64,000 bases of DNA from NCBI GenBank assembly GCA_030447955.1, contig JAUJNY010000002.1:68109-132108 (forward strand). Reading direction: 5' to 3'. Below the pieces are notes generated by a model. It was given only the letters and a program-made list of their open reading frames with translations, was not told the origin of the DNA and did not search any database. Within the stretch, counting starts at the first letter, position 1. Every line of letters starts with the position of its first letter. The DNA comes from Jiangellales bacterium. Lineage in GTDB: Bacteria > Actinomycetota > Actinomycetes > Jiangellales > Jiangellaceae. The translations under genes were made by a program, and so were the position numbers. This document shows positions 52,051 to 60,780 of this stretch, piece after piece.

Positions 52051-52197
52051 TCAGCCCGACGAGCCCGAGACGCACAGGTGAAGCGCCCAGCGGCCGTCGT
52101 CATGGAGCACCAGCACGGGCGGCGGATCGGATGGCTCGACGGAGGCAGTCATCGAGTCGACGCCCATTGGCGGATGGCTCGACCCGGTGTCCATCAT
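52051..52197 (-). CDS. Possible 48-residue ORF
   Basis: ATG 52197 opens a 48-residue frame that ends PPPVLVLHDDGRWALHLCVS GSSG. The C-terminal half is protein-like rather than low complexity; I cannot place it in a family. No good ribosome site is seen. It lies between the frameshifted reductase and the small secreted protein in a region rich in broken genes, so it may be a remnant. Confidence 0.3.
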   Translation of the reverse strand: MMDTGSSHPPMGVDSMTASVEPSDPPPVLVLHDDGRWALHLCVSGSSG

Positions 52198-52239
52198 GGC
52201 CGCTGCAGACAGCACGGTGTTGGACCGACCTGGCCGCCC

Positions 52240-52527
52240 TTAGTGCGCTGAGCGGTTATCAATGATGTTGGGGAACCCGCCGGGGAGGAACTTGAAGCAC
52301 AGAACGGTGTCCCCGTTCTTGTCAATCTTGTCGATGGCTGCGTACACCTCGGACGGGGGCACACCATTCTCTGCCGCGAGCGCCAACTGCTCCTGTAAGT
52401 CGTACGCCGTGAACGGCGGTGGACATCCTCGAGCGCCGCTGTGGTGGGCAACCGCGGCCGACCCTGAGGCAAAAGTGCCTGCCGTAAGAACAACTGCGGC
52501 TGCTACTGCCCAGGATGCGCGTCGCAT
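52240..52527 (-). CDS. Small secreted protein with EF-hand-like loop
   Basis: A 95-residue protein. The signal peptide MRRASWAVAAAVVLTAGTFA (cleavage near SGSAAVA) is followed by a mature domain of about 65 residues with two cysteines and IDKIDKNGDTVLCFK, a DxNxD calcium-loop pattern, ending GGFPNIIDNRSAH. Small secreted proteins with DKNGDxxxC and a final ...IDN are common in actinobacteria and have no known role. GGAGG lies just before ATG 52527. Confidence 0.7.
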   Translation of the reverse strand: MRRASWAVAAAVVLTAGTFASGSAAVAHHSGARGCPPPFTAYDLQEQLALAAENGVPPSEVYAAIDKIDKNGDTVLCFKFLPGGFPNIIDNRSAH

Positions 52528-52665
52528 GCGAACCTCCTGTGTTCAACAATCGAGCTTTGCTGAGGCCGCCTCATACGATGCTCGTCACGACCCGATCGCG
52601 CAAGCCCCGGCCTTGTGGCTGAGTTGTCACTTCGGTCACCGGTTGAACGGGCCCTTCGGGACCGA

Positions 52666-53155
52666 TTATGCGCTGACGGGGAGTCGAGCCCGACCCGAGC
52701 GGGTGCCCGTCGGGCTGGCAGTCTCCAGTGGGCACCGTGTTCTCGTCCCTGCTGGAGCGCGGCACACGACTTCGAGCATGATGCCGTAGGGGTCCAGGAA
52801 GTAGGTGGCGTAGGTCTGCTCACCGTACTCAGGGAAGCCCCGCGGTTGGTGGACGACCTCAGAGCCACGTCCGACAGCCCACTGATAAGCCTGCTCGACC
52901 AAGGCCCGGCTGGGAACGCTGAACGCCAAATGCTGCAGCCCGACGCCATGACGTGAGTAGTCGCTGCGTTCGAGGGCTCGATAGAAATAAGATTTGGGTT
53001 CCGAGCGTGACCTCCGGGCCGTAGTTGAACTGGTGCTCGTCGGCGGGGAACCACTCCCGGAACCCCACGATGCCGACCAGTTCGTCGTAGTACTGCTTGG
53101 CGGCGGCAAGGTCGGGCACGCCGATCCCGATGTGGTCGATCGATGCCGGGGTCAT
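52666..53155 (-). pseudogene. VOC-family (glyoxalase-like) protein with a frameshift
   Basis: From ATG 53155 (GAGGAGGG upstream) it reads SIDHIGIGVPDLAAAKQYYD and HQFNYGPEV. Then near 52986 it passes to another frame with YRALERSDYSRHGVGLQHLA, VVHQPRGFPEYGEQTYATYF and LDPYGIMLEVVC. Deleting one T of a TTT run (plus-strand AAA near 52985-52987) joins the two halves into a normal VOC protein of about 160 residues. The metal-binding His and Glu positions are present in both halves. The tail after VVC is not conserved. Confidence 0.75.
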
Positions 53156-53542
53156 CGTCCCTCCTCGCGTACCCCTCGTTCCTGCGATCCCGACGACTTG
53201 CGGGTTGGCGATCACAAGGGGTGGCTGGTCGCCACGAGAGTCTTGTCTGCGAGCAGCGGCAGTGCACGGGTGCCCTGAGGATGTCGATGTTGTAGACGTG
53301 GGCAAGCTCGTCACCCCGGCCGGCGCGCAGCTCCCGCTCGTCGAGGATGCGGGCCACCTCGCCGTCCAGGTGTAGTAGGGCGCCGGGTCGGGTGCGGTCC
53401 GGTGCGGTCCGGTGCGGTCCGGTGTGGCCGGCAGGTCGGCGCTGCTGACGCCGTACGGCGGTCCTGGCCTGCACACGTTCACCACGGGCAAACGCACGGA
53501 CAGTGGTGCCTAGAGCGCGACTACCTCGAAGGAGCCAACACC
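53156..53542. other. 387-base region without a clear gene, with tandem repeat
   Basis: On the minus strand a short frame near 53290-53375 reads GEVARILDERELRAGRGDEL, which is protein-like but cannot be assigned and has no start. A 10-bp tandem repeat is at 53391-53430. The last part should hold the promoter of the RTX-like protein gene. I see nothing else. Confidence 0.5.
53391..53430. repeat. 10-bp tandem repeat
   Basis: GGTGCGGTCC occurs three times exactly (53391-53420) followed by a diverged copy GGTGTGGCCG (53421-53430). Such short tandem arrays may slip. It lies in non-coding DNA ahead of the RTX-like gene. Confidence 0.85.
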
Positions 53543-54088
53543 ATGGACTTGCGCAAGGTCACCGGCGTGGTGGCCACCGCCGGGTTGTTGACCACTCTGC
53601 CCGCGGTCGCCGCGGCCGGTCCGGGTGACGACACGATCTTCGGCACCGGCAGGGACGACGTGATCCGAGCCGGGGCGGGAGACGACAAGGTCTACGCCCG
53701 GGCGGGAGATGACCGGGTCATCCTGGTGAGGGGCGAAGATGTCGCCAGGGGAGGCGACGGAAGCGACGTGCTGCGTGGCCGTCGAGGCGGTGACAGGATC
53801 GACGGGTACGGAGGGGACGACTCGATCTTTGGTGGTCGACGACAGGACTTCCTGTCGGGGATGCGCGGTGACGACGCCGTCTACGGCGGCAAGGGACTAG
53901 ACGCCTTTTCGCCTGAGCCAGGCGCGGACCGCATCTTCGCTGGAGGCGGCGACGACAATATCGGAGTCGAGCGGGACGGCGCCAAGGACGTCATCTCTTG
54001 CGGCGCAGGCCGCGACACCGTCCTGTTCTCCGGTCGGCTCGAGAAGCGGGACACCTATCGGAACTGTGAGAGGTTCCTGCACCTGTAG
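53543..54088 (+). CDS. Secreted calcium-binding repeat (RTX-like) protein
   Basis: A 181-residue protein with a signal peptide (MDLRKVTGVVATAGLLTTLP, cleavage near AVAAAG) and then tandem nonapeptide-like repeats: GPGDDTIFG, GAGDDKVYA, GGDGSDVLRG, YGGDDSIFGG and GGGDDNIGV. These form a calcium beta-roll outside the cell. Two cysteines near the end (VISCGAGRD, RNCERF) probably make a disulfide that closes it. AAGGAG precedes ATG 53543. No secretion or toxin domain is attached. Confidence 0.85.
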   Translation: MDLRKVTGVVATAGLLTTLPAVAAAGPGDDTIFGTGRDDVIRAGAGDDKVYARAGDDRVILVRGEDVARGGDGSDVLRGRRGGDRIDGYGGDDSIFGGRRQDFLSGMRGDDAVYGGKGLDAFSPEPGADRIFAGGGDDNIGVERDGAKDVISCGAGRDTVLFSGRLEKRDTYRNCERFLHL

Positions 54089-54118
54089 ACGAGCGCGACG
54101 GCTGTGAGGGTCAGCCGC

Positions 54119-54830
54119 TCACAGCGGGCAGAACGCGATCCCGAAGTGGTACTCGCCATGGAAGTACTTCCCGTCGCTCCCCACCCAGAGCCCGTCGGCT
54201 CGCCAGGAAGTCGTACCGCCCACGACCGCTCTCTTCACCGGGTTCCACGGCAGCGCCTTGCCACTGACTGGATCGATGGCGCCGCCTCCACAGCGTTCCA
54301 CCGCGCCCTCGCCGGCGCTGTTACGCCCGTAAGGGATTGTCCAGCCACCGGTCGTGGCCCTGAACGTAGACGGGCGGCCCCCGTCGCAGCCACCCGAGTG
54401 CAAGGTGTCCCCCCCGTGTAGTTGATCCAGGCGGGAAGCAGCGGATCCACGATGTTGGTCTCGGATGTGGTTCAGCGCGGAGTAGTACCACGGGTTGAGC
54501 GACGCCGTTCGGGACCGAGGTTGAGCATGAACGCACGTCGGCGGAACTGGCCGTCCGCCTTGGTGAAGTCCCGACTGCCACTAGTCCGGTGTTGACCTGG
54601 CCGCTATCGGGCGCCCCGTTCACCGGAGTGAACCCGCCACCCACAAACAGCGCGGACCGTGTCGCTCCAACTGCTCACACCGGCCCGTTGAACCTCGGCG
54701 CGAACCGCGGAGATCACCCCTGTCGTCGCGTCGAAGGCGATTAGGTTGTCGCGGCGACAGCGGACCGTTTGTAGCGCATCGGTCACTGCTGAGAAGCCGC
54801 GACGACACGCGCCCGCCGCGGACATGCTCC
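54119..54830 (-). pseudogene. Shredded beta-propeller (delta-60-repeat-like) protein gene
   Basis: Pieces of one protein are found in order across several frames on the minus strand: NLIAFDATTGVISAVRAEVQ (about 54750-54690), GGGFTPVNGAPDSGQV (about 54640-54590), YVQGHDRWLDNP (about 54370), then GRNSAGEGAVERCGGGAID with ALPWNPVKR and a final GLWVGSDGKYFHGEYHFGIA FCPL stopping at 54119. This is the repeat and C-terminal cap of secreted actinobacterial propeller proteins, broken by several indels and without its N-terminus. It is dead unless the sequence is very poor here. Confidence 0.6.
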
Positions 54831-54854
54831 GGCCCGCTCGGTGAATCGCCCGGT

Positions 54855-55340
54855 TCAGGACAGGGCCAGCGCGCCGGCGAGCCAGGTGGCGGCGGCGAGG
54901 AGCCCGGCGCTCAGCTCGACGAGCAGGGCCATGCCGACGGCAGCCATTGCACCGCGGGTTGCGTTCCACGCGTCCCCCGCCCGGCCGGTGCGGACCCGCT
55001 CAGCGGCGTACACACCGCCGACGAGGCCGAGCACCAAACCGACGACCGGGACGACGAAAAATCCGATGATTCCGACGACGGCGCCCACGGCGACGGAGCG
55101 GCGAGGGATCTCTGACCTGCGCATGCGCCGTTCGGCGACCAGGTACTTGACGATGAGCCCACCGGCACAAAGGACGCTGACGGTGGCGAGGACCACCCAG
55201 CGCAGGGCCCCGGTCTCTGTGAGCGCCCACACGAGAACCGCCGCCCAGACGAGCGCCAGTCCGGGCAGTACCGGCACCAGCACGCCCACCAGCCCGGCGG
55301 CGACGACCAGCCCGACGAGCAGCAGCTCGGCCGGCTCCAC
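54855..55340 (-). CDS. DUF456 membrane protein
   Basis: A 161-residue protein with four to five hydrophobic segments: PAELLLVGLVVAAGLVGVLV, LALVWAAVLVWAL, WVVLATVSVLCAGGLIV, then GAVVGIIGFFVVPVVGLVLG. The last two follow the Gly-rich pattern of DUF456. The function is unknown. GTG 55340 has GAGGATG upstream and starts directly ahead of the first helix; the frame is open back to 55379. Confidence 0.75.
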   Translation of the reverse strand: MEPAELLLVGLVVAAGLVGVLVPVLPGLALVWAAVLVWALTETGALRWVVLATVSVLCAGGLIVKYLVAERRMRRSEIPRRSVAVGAVVGIIGFFVVPVVGLVLGLVGGVYAAERVRTGRAGDAWNATRGAMAAVGMALLVELSAGLLAAATWLAGALALS

Positions 55341-55434
55341 GCCCGCATCCTCCCGTACTCGTGCGCCCCCGAACTCCACCTGCTGTCGCCGACGGGGAGC
55401 CGGCGACGTTGCACTGCCGCGGGTCGAAACGCGA

Positions 55435-55469
55435 TGAGAGCCCCTGCCGACGTACGGCAGGGGCTCTCA
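55435..55469 (-). terminator. Hairpin terminator of the zinc-ribbon gene
   Basis: TGAGAGCCCCTGCCG at 55435-55449 pairs perfectly with CGGCAGGGGCTCTCA at 55455-55469, a 15-base stem with loop ACGTA. It starts 19 bases beyond the stop of the small zinc-ribbon gene on the minus strand. Confidence 0.82.
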
Positions 55470-55487
55470 GTAAGGATGTCTGCTGAA

Positions 55488-55712
55488 TCAGCGCTCGGCG
55501 GCGCCGGCAGTGGCACGAGTGCTGGCCAGCCGCCCGGTCTCGTCGTGCCACTCGACGGCCACCTGCCGCAGCCGCGGCTCGTGCTCGCGGCCGTGGTGGG
55601 CGCAGAAGAGTAGCTCGCCGCCCCCGGCGAGCAGGACTCGCAGGTAGGCCTGCGCGCCACAGCGGTCGCAACGGTCGGCGGCCGAGAGCGGACTGGCGAG
55701 TGCGGTGGTCAT
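55488..55712 (-). CDS. Small zinc-ribbon protein (DUF7455-like)
   Basis: A 74-residue protein conserved in actinobacteria near the primary sigma factor. DRCDRCGAQAYLRVLLAGGG and LLFCAHHGREHEP hold a C-x2-C...C-x2-H zinc site. The C-terminal part is hydrophilic. ATG 55712 follows GAGAGGGGC. A clean terminator hairpin follows. Function unknown. Confidence 0.82.
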   Translation of the reverse strand: MTTALASPLSAADRCDRCGAQAYLRVLLAGGGELLFCAHHGREHEPRLRQVAVEWHDETGRLASTRATAGAAER

Positions 55713-55978
55713 GTCGCCCCTCTCGTCGAGGCTTCCGGTTGGTGTCACAGCGGGTCGCTCAGGTGGTGCTCAAACTGTGCAACATCAAAGCAGCGCTGCG
55801 GCGTTCCCGAGGGCTCCGGCGAGCCGCTTCGCTCTGGGCTTAGCGGCTGGGATTCGTCGCGCGTCCACCGTACGGATGGGAGGCGGCCGCACAGCGCGAC
55901 ACGCGTGAATCATTCCCAGGCGCGTCGGTGGGTCTGGCTACGCTGGCGTAACCCTTCCACCGTCCGCCGAGGAGAAGC

Positions 55979-58060
55979 GTGAGCGCGCAGCCGGTGCCGG
56001 AGCGCACCGGCTATACGGCCCGGCACCTGTCCGTGCTGGAGGGGCTGGAAGCCGTCCGCAAGCGGCCCGGCATGTACGTCGGCTCGACGGACGAGCGCGG
56101 GCTCATGCACTGCCTGTGGGAGATCATCGACAACGCGGTCGACGAGGCGCTGTCCGGCTTCTGCACCCGCGTGGAGGTCGAGCTGCACGCCGACGGGTCC
56201 GCCGAGGTGCGCGACAACGGCCGCGGCATCCCGGTCGACGTGGAGCCGCGCAGCGGGCTGCCGGGTGTGGAGCTGGTGTTCACCAAGCTGCACGCGGGGG
56301 GCAAGTTCGGCGGCGGCTCGTACGCAGCCTCGGGGGGCCTGCACGGTGTCGGCGCCAGCGTCGTCAACGCGCTGTCTGCCCGCCTGGACGTCGAGGTCGT
56401 CCGCGGCGGCCGCAGCCATGCGATGAGCTTCCGACGAGGCGTGCCGGGCGACTTCAGCGGTGACGGCGTCGACGCGGCGTTCCATCGGGGCGGCGGCCTG
56501 CGGGTCAGCGGCCGGGTGCGTCGCGCGGTGACCGGCACGCGGGTGCGGTACTGGGCGGACCGGCAGGTGTTCCTCGCCGACGCCGCCTTCTCCCGCGAGG
56601 AGCTGCTCCACCGGGCCCGCCAGACCTCCTACCTGGTGCCCGGCCTGGAGGTGGTCGTCCGGGATGCGCGGGGGCCGGAGCCGTACGAGGAGCGATTCCA
56701 CCACGCGGGCGGCATCACCGAGTTCTGCGCTTACCTCGCCGACGACGCCGCGGTGACCGACGTGCTGCGGCTGCACGGCACCGGCAAGTTCCGTGAGAGC
56801 GTGCCGGTGCTCGACGGACAGGGTCACCTGGTCCCCAGCGAGGTGGAGCGCGACTGTCTCGTCGACATCGCGCTGCGCTGGGGGATCGGGTACGAGACCG
56901 TGATCCGCTCCTTCGTCAACGTCATCGCCACCCCCAAGGGCGGCAGCCACGTCGCCGGCTTCGAGCAGGCGCTGGTCAAGACGTTCCGCGACCTGATCAA
57001 GGTCAACGCGCGCCGGCTCAAGGCGGGCGCCGACCGGATCGACAAGGACGACGTCCTAGAGGGCCTCACCGCGGTCGTGACCGTCCGCCTCGCCGAGCCG
57101 CAGTTCGAGGGCCAGACCAAGGAGGTGCTCGGCACGAGCGCCGTACGCGGGATCGTCGCGCGGATCGTTGAGACCGAGCTGCGTGCCTATCTCACGTCCT
57201 CGCGCCGCGAGCACAAGGCTCAGGCGGCGGCAGTGCTCGACAAGGTGGTCGCGGCCGCCAAGGCGCGGGTCGCCGCCCGGCTGCACAAGGAGACCGTCCG
57301 GCGCAAGAACGCCCTGGAGGCCGGATCGCTCCCCGCCAAGCTCGTCGACTGCCGCAGCGACCTGGTCGAGCGCAGTGAGCTGTTCATCGTCGAGGGCGAC
57401 TCGGCGCTGGGCACCGCCAAGCTGGCCCGCAACTCCGAGTTCCAGGCGCTGCTGCCGATCCGCGGCAAGATCCTCAACGTGCAGCGGGCCACAGTGGCCG
57501 ACATGCTGCACAACGCCGAGTGCGCCTCGCTCATCCAGGTCGTCGGAGCCGGCTCCGGGCGTACCTTCGAGCTGGCGCAGGCCCGGTACGGCAAGGTCGT
57601 GCTGCTCACCGACGCCGACGTCGACGGGGCGCATATCCGTACGCTGCTCATCACGCTGTTCTTCCGCTACATGCGGCCGCTAGTGGATGCCGGGCGGTTG
57701 TACGCCGCGATGCCGCCGCTGCACCGGGTCGAGCTCGCCAACCCACGCAAGGGCCAGGACCGCTACGTCTACACCTATACCGACGCGGAGCTGACCCGGA
57801 CGCTGCGCGACCTCGAGCGCCGCAACATCCGCTGGCGTGACCCGGTGCAACGCTACAAGGGGCTGGGTGAGATGGACGCCGGCCAGCTCGCCGAGACCAC
57901 GATGGACCCGCGCCGGCGCACGCTGCGGCGCATCACCCTGCCCGACGCGCACGCCTCCGAGCACGTGTTCGAACTGCTCATGGGCAACGACGTCGCACCC
58001 CGCAAGGAGTTCATCGTCGCTGCCGCTGCCGCCCTCGACCGCGCGCGCATCGACACCTGA
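55979..58060 (+). CDS. parE: Topoisomerase IV subunit B (second GyrB paralogue)
   Basis: A 693-residue type IIA topoisomerase ATPase subunit. The GHKL site is EIIDNAVDEAL with DNGRGIPVD and GGLHGVGASVVNAL. The TOPRIM domain has FIVEGDSALGTAK and LLTDADVDGAHIRTL. The C-terminal FRYMRPLVDAGRLYAAMPPL and YKGLGEMDAGQL close the protein. Its place away from dnaA and near the sigma factor, and a parC gene nearby, favour ParE (decatenation) over the main GyrB. GTG 55979 follows GAGGAG. It is convergent with the MFS gene. Confidence 0.92.
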   Translation: MSAQPVPERTGYTARHLSVLEGLEAVRKRPGMYVGSTDERGLMHCLWEIIDNAVDEALSGFCTRVEVELHADGSAEVRDNGRGIPVDVEPRSGLPGVELVFTKLHAGGKFGGGSYAASGGLHGVGASVVNALSARLDVEVVRGGRSHAMSFRRGVPGDFSGDGVDAAFHRGGGLRVSGRVRRAVTGTRVRYWADRQVFLADAAFSREELLHRARQTSYLVPGLEVVVRDARGPEPYEERFHHAGGITEFCAYLADDAAVTDVLRLHGTGKFRESVPVLDGQGHLVPSEVERDCLVDIALRWGIGYETVIRSFVNVIATPKGGSHVAGFEQALVKTFRDLIKVNARRLKAGADRIDKDDVLEGLTAVVTVRLAEPQFEGQTKEVLGTSAVRGIVARIVETELRAYLTSSRREHKAQAAAVLDKVVAAAKARVAARLHKETVRRKNALEAGSLPAKLVDCRSDLVERSELFIVEGDSALGTAKLARNSEFQALLPIRGKILNVQRATVADMLHNAECASLIQVVGAGSGRTFELAQARYGKVVLLTDADVDGAHIRTLLITLFFRYMRPLVDAGRLYAAMPPLHRVELANPRKGQDRYVYTYTDAELTRTLRDLERRNIRWRDPVQRYKGLGEMDAGQLAETTMDPRRRTLRRITLPDAHASEHVFELLMGNDVAPRKEFIVAAAAALDRARIDT

Positions 58061-58385
58061 GCCTGGTATCAATCCCGCGCCCACCGGGGGTGTCGCTCCA
58101 GGTCTTTGACGACTCTGAGGACCATTGAATCGGTCAGGCTCCCCGGCGGCTCCGAGCAACCCGAGCAGCGAGCGGGTCGACCGCCTCGACCCAACCCCCC
58201 CCGCGGCGACCCAACCCCGCCCGACCGCGACCCCTCGAGATTGCCCCGCCCTCCCCCGCCCGGCCCGCCTCGACCCTTCACCCGGCTTGGCCCGCCCTCA
58301 CCCGGTCCGCAACCCGGGCGAAGGCAGGGGCAGCATGGTGTACGTGGTCATTCCGGGCGGAGGTGCGGGGCGGCTCGGGGGGGGG
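58061..58385. other. 325-base C-rich intergenic region
   Basis: The plus strand is strongly C-rich (58180-58290 is almost free of A and T) and ends in a run of G at 58370-58385. Frames on both strands give only Pro/Arg-rich sequence. It lies between convergent parE and MFS genes. No clean hairpin was found. Confidence 0.6.
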
Positions 58386-60101
58386 CTAGGCGCTCGCCGG
58401 TGCACGGAGCAGCCAGGCGGCGAGCGCGGTCGCGACCGCCAGGCACGCCGCCGCACCGCCGAAGGTGGTCTGCAGCTGGGTGAGCGCGGCGTCACGCAGG
58501 GCGCTGACGTGTGCCGGACAGGCCGCGGGGGAGTCGGGGCAGAGCTCGGCCGGTGGCGCCACCAGCGCCGCCTCGGCGTGGAAGCGGCGCACGCCGTACG
58601 CGCTGAGCGCGGACAGGCCCACGATCATCCCGACCGTCCGGGCGACCACGACCAGCGCGCTGGCGATGCCGTGGACGGCTGCGGGCGTGGCGCCCAGCAG
58701 CGCCGCGTTGATCGGTGCGACCGCGAACCCGAAGCCGAGGCCGGCCGCGGCGAGGGTGAGGGTGGAGCTGGTGGAGGCAAGAGCCTGAGAATCCCAGCGG
58801 CTCATAAGCACCAGCGCGAGCGTGGCCAGGGCCAAGCCGCCAGCTGCCGTGGCGGCGCAGCCGGCGCGGCGGAGCAGCCACCCGCCGGCAACCGCTCCCA
58901 CCGGCAGCGCAGCCAGCAGCCGCAGCAGGACGAGGGCGGCGTCGAGCTGGGACTCGTCCTCGAGGACGGCGCGGGCGAAGACCGGGACGTCGACCAGGGC
59001 CACCACGAGGGCGGCACCGACCAGCACGCTCACCGCGAGCGCCCCCCAGGCGGCACGTGGGCGGACGGTCTCCACGGGCACCAGCGGGTGATCGGTCCGG
59101 CGCTGCCGAACGACGAAGGCCGCCAGGGCCAAAGCCCCCAGGAGCAGCAGCCAGGGCCCGGCGGGGGAGAGGACCTCCACCTCCGGATCGGCGCTGGCGA
59201 ACGTGAGCACCACGGTGCCCAGCGCGAGCCCGAGCAGGGCGGCCCCGGCGAGGTCGGCCGCCCGCGCCGAACCCGGCGCCTGCCGCAGGTCCACCAAGGG
59301 GTGGCGGGCAGTGAGCCCGCGGGCGAGCAGTACGGCGGCTGCCGCAAGCGCGGCCAGGGCCAGCGGCGTGGCGTACGGCGTTCCGCCGACGAGCGGCACG
59401 TACAGGGCGCCGGCCGTCACGTCTTCGCTCAGCGCCGTCGGAGCCGCCAGGGCGAGGCCGAGGGCAACCAGCCCGCTGACGGCGACGCTCAGGCCCAGCC
59501 GGTCCAGGGGCTGAGCGGAGCCACCCGTGCCCAAGCGCAAGCCGCTGGCCAGGGCGAGCGCAAGGACCAAGGTGAGCCAGAAGATCGCCCGCCAGTCGGC
59601 GAGCTCGAGCACGAGCGCGCCGAGCAGCGGCCCGACCACGGCACCGAGTTCCTGGACCGCTCCGACCACGCCCAGCGGTACCCCGCGGCGCTGCGGCGGC
59701 CACAGGTCGGCGACCAGCGCGAGGGTGGCGGGGACGAGCCCGCCGCCGCCCGCCCCCTGGAGGAACCGGCCGATGACAACCGCGACGAGGTCGGGGGCGG
59801 CGGCCGTCACGAGCGACCCGACGGCGAGCAGGACCAGGCACGCGACGAGCACCGGTCGCCGCCCGTGCAGGTCGGAGAGGCGTCCAGCGAGCGGCAGTGC
59901 CGCGACGTAGCCGAGCAAGAAGGCGGACACGATCGGGGCGGCCCGCTGCAGCTGCTCGGCGTCTAGACCGACATCGAGCATGATCTCGGGCAGGGCGAGC
60001 ACGACGACGTAGGTGTCGGCCGCAGCGAGCAGCACCCCCAGCGCGGCCAGGGCCAGCGCTACCCGGCCGGCCGTCGCGCTGGGCTCAGCCGCTGGGCGCA
60101 C
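58386..60101 (-). CDS. MFS transporter, P55 (Rv1410c)-like
   Basis: A 571-residue MFS protein with about 14 hydrophobic segments. ADTYVVVLALPEIMLDVGL matches motif D1 of the DHA2 group; GRLSDLHGRRPVLVA is motif A. Its start lies 17 bases inside the end of the lipoprotein gene. In mycobacteria, lprG and p55 form the same pair and move triacylglycerides or lipoglycans across the envelope. The pairing here, with the LppX/LprG fold next to it, points to lipid export rather than drug efflux. Substrate not shown. Confidence 0.85.
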   Translation of the reverse strand: MRPAAEPSATAGRVALALAALGVLLAAADTYVVVLALPEIMLDVGLDAEQLQRAAPIVSAFLLGYVAALPLAGRLSDLHGRRPVLVACLVLLAVGSLVTAAAPDLVAVVIGRFLQGAGGGGLVPATLALVADLWPPQRRGVPLGVVGAVQELGAVVGPLLGALVLELADWRAIFWLTLVLALALASGLRLGTGGSAQPLDRLGLSVAVSGLVALGLALAAPTALSEDVTAGALYVPLVGGTPYATPLALAALAAAAVLLARGLTARHPLVDLRQAPGSARAADLAGAALLGLALGTVVLTFASADPEVEVLSPAGPWLLLLGALALAAFVVRQRRTDHPLVPVETVRPRAAWGALAVSVLVGAALVVALVDVPVFARAVLEDESQLDAALVLLRLLAALPVGAVAGGWLLRRAGCAATAAGGLALATLALVLMSRWDSQALASTSSTLTLAAAGLGFGFAVAPINAALLGATPAAVHGIASALVVVARTVGMIVGLSALSAYGVRRFHAEAALVAPPAELCPDSPAACPAHVSALRDAALTQLQTTFGGAAACLAVATALAAWLLRAPASA

Positions 60102-60780
60102 TGATGTCGACCGGCTCGCCGTAGCGGTCCAGCTCGACGATGTAGGTCGAGTCCCCGCCCGGGTAGAACGGGCCGGTCAGCTCCGCGCGTCGCAGCTGGG
60201 CCGACTCGGCGTCCACGGCGTAGCGCGCGGCCACCGACCCGGTGGAGTCGGCGACCGGCACGAGCTCGGCCACGGTCGCGGCGTCGAGCGTCGCGGTGAT
60301 CTCTTCGAGCACCGTGTCGCCGATCCGGACCTGACCGGCGGAGGCGACGTCGGAGCCCTGCGTAAGCAGGCTGGCCAGTCCCTGCTCGGCGTCGACCAGT
60401 GCCGCCGGATCGGTGACACCTACCTCCTCGGGGTCGACCGCGGTGTACGTGGAGGTGAACGGCAGCTGTGCGTACACCGTGCCGCCGACCGAGATCACCG
60501 GGACCGTGGTCGCGAGCCCGCCCTGGGCCAGCCGGACCTCACCCTGGAACGCGTCCGGCGGCGCCGCGACCCCGTCGGCGGACTGCAGCACCGGAGAGTT
60601 GTCCGGCAGGTCCTCGGCGCTGAGCAGGACGTGCACGCTCTCGGTGGACGCGAGTGTCTGCTGGGCGTCGATGAGCAGCTGCTGCGGGTCGACTGCGGAG
60701 TCGGCCGAGCACCCGCTGAGCAGCCCACCCGGCCCCAGGACGAGCGCCGCAACGGCGACGCCCGCCCGCCCGGGCCTCAT
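60085..60780 (-). CDS. lprG: LprG/LppX-family lipoprotein
   Basis: A 231-residue exported lipoprotein. The signal peptide ends at the lipobox LLSGC with Cys24. The mature part has [40 protein letters not shown] and [19 protein letters not shown], the LppX_LprAFG half-barrel that holds acyl chains. ATG 60780 overlaps the parC stop in ATGA, and the MFS gene overlaps its end by 17 bases, so parC, lprG and the transporter appear to be one transcript. Confidence 0.9.
   Translation of the reverse strand: MRPGRAGVAVAALVLGPGGLLSGCSADSAVDPQQLLIDAQQTLASTESVHVLLSAEDLPDNSPVLQSADGVAAPPDAFQGEVRLAQGGLATTVPVISVGGTVYAQLPFTSTYTAVDPEEVGVTDPAALVDAEQGLASLLTQGSDVASAGQVRIGDTVLEEITATLDAATVAELVPVADSTGSVAARYAVDAESAQLRRAELTGPFYPGGDSTYIVELDRYGEPVDISAPSG

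Noticed and set aside
53391..53430. Tandem 10-bp repeat as a CRISPR array
   Set aside because: The units are directly adjacent without spacers and too short.
58106..58483. Pro/Arg-rich frames in the region after parE
   Set aside because: They reflect a C-rich intergenic stretch; no ribosome site or conserved sequence.
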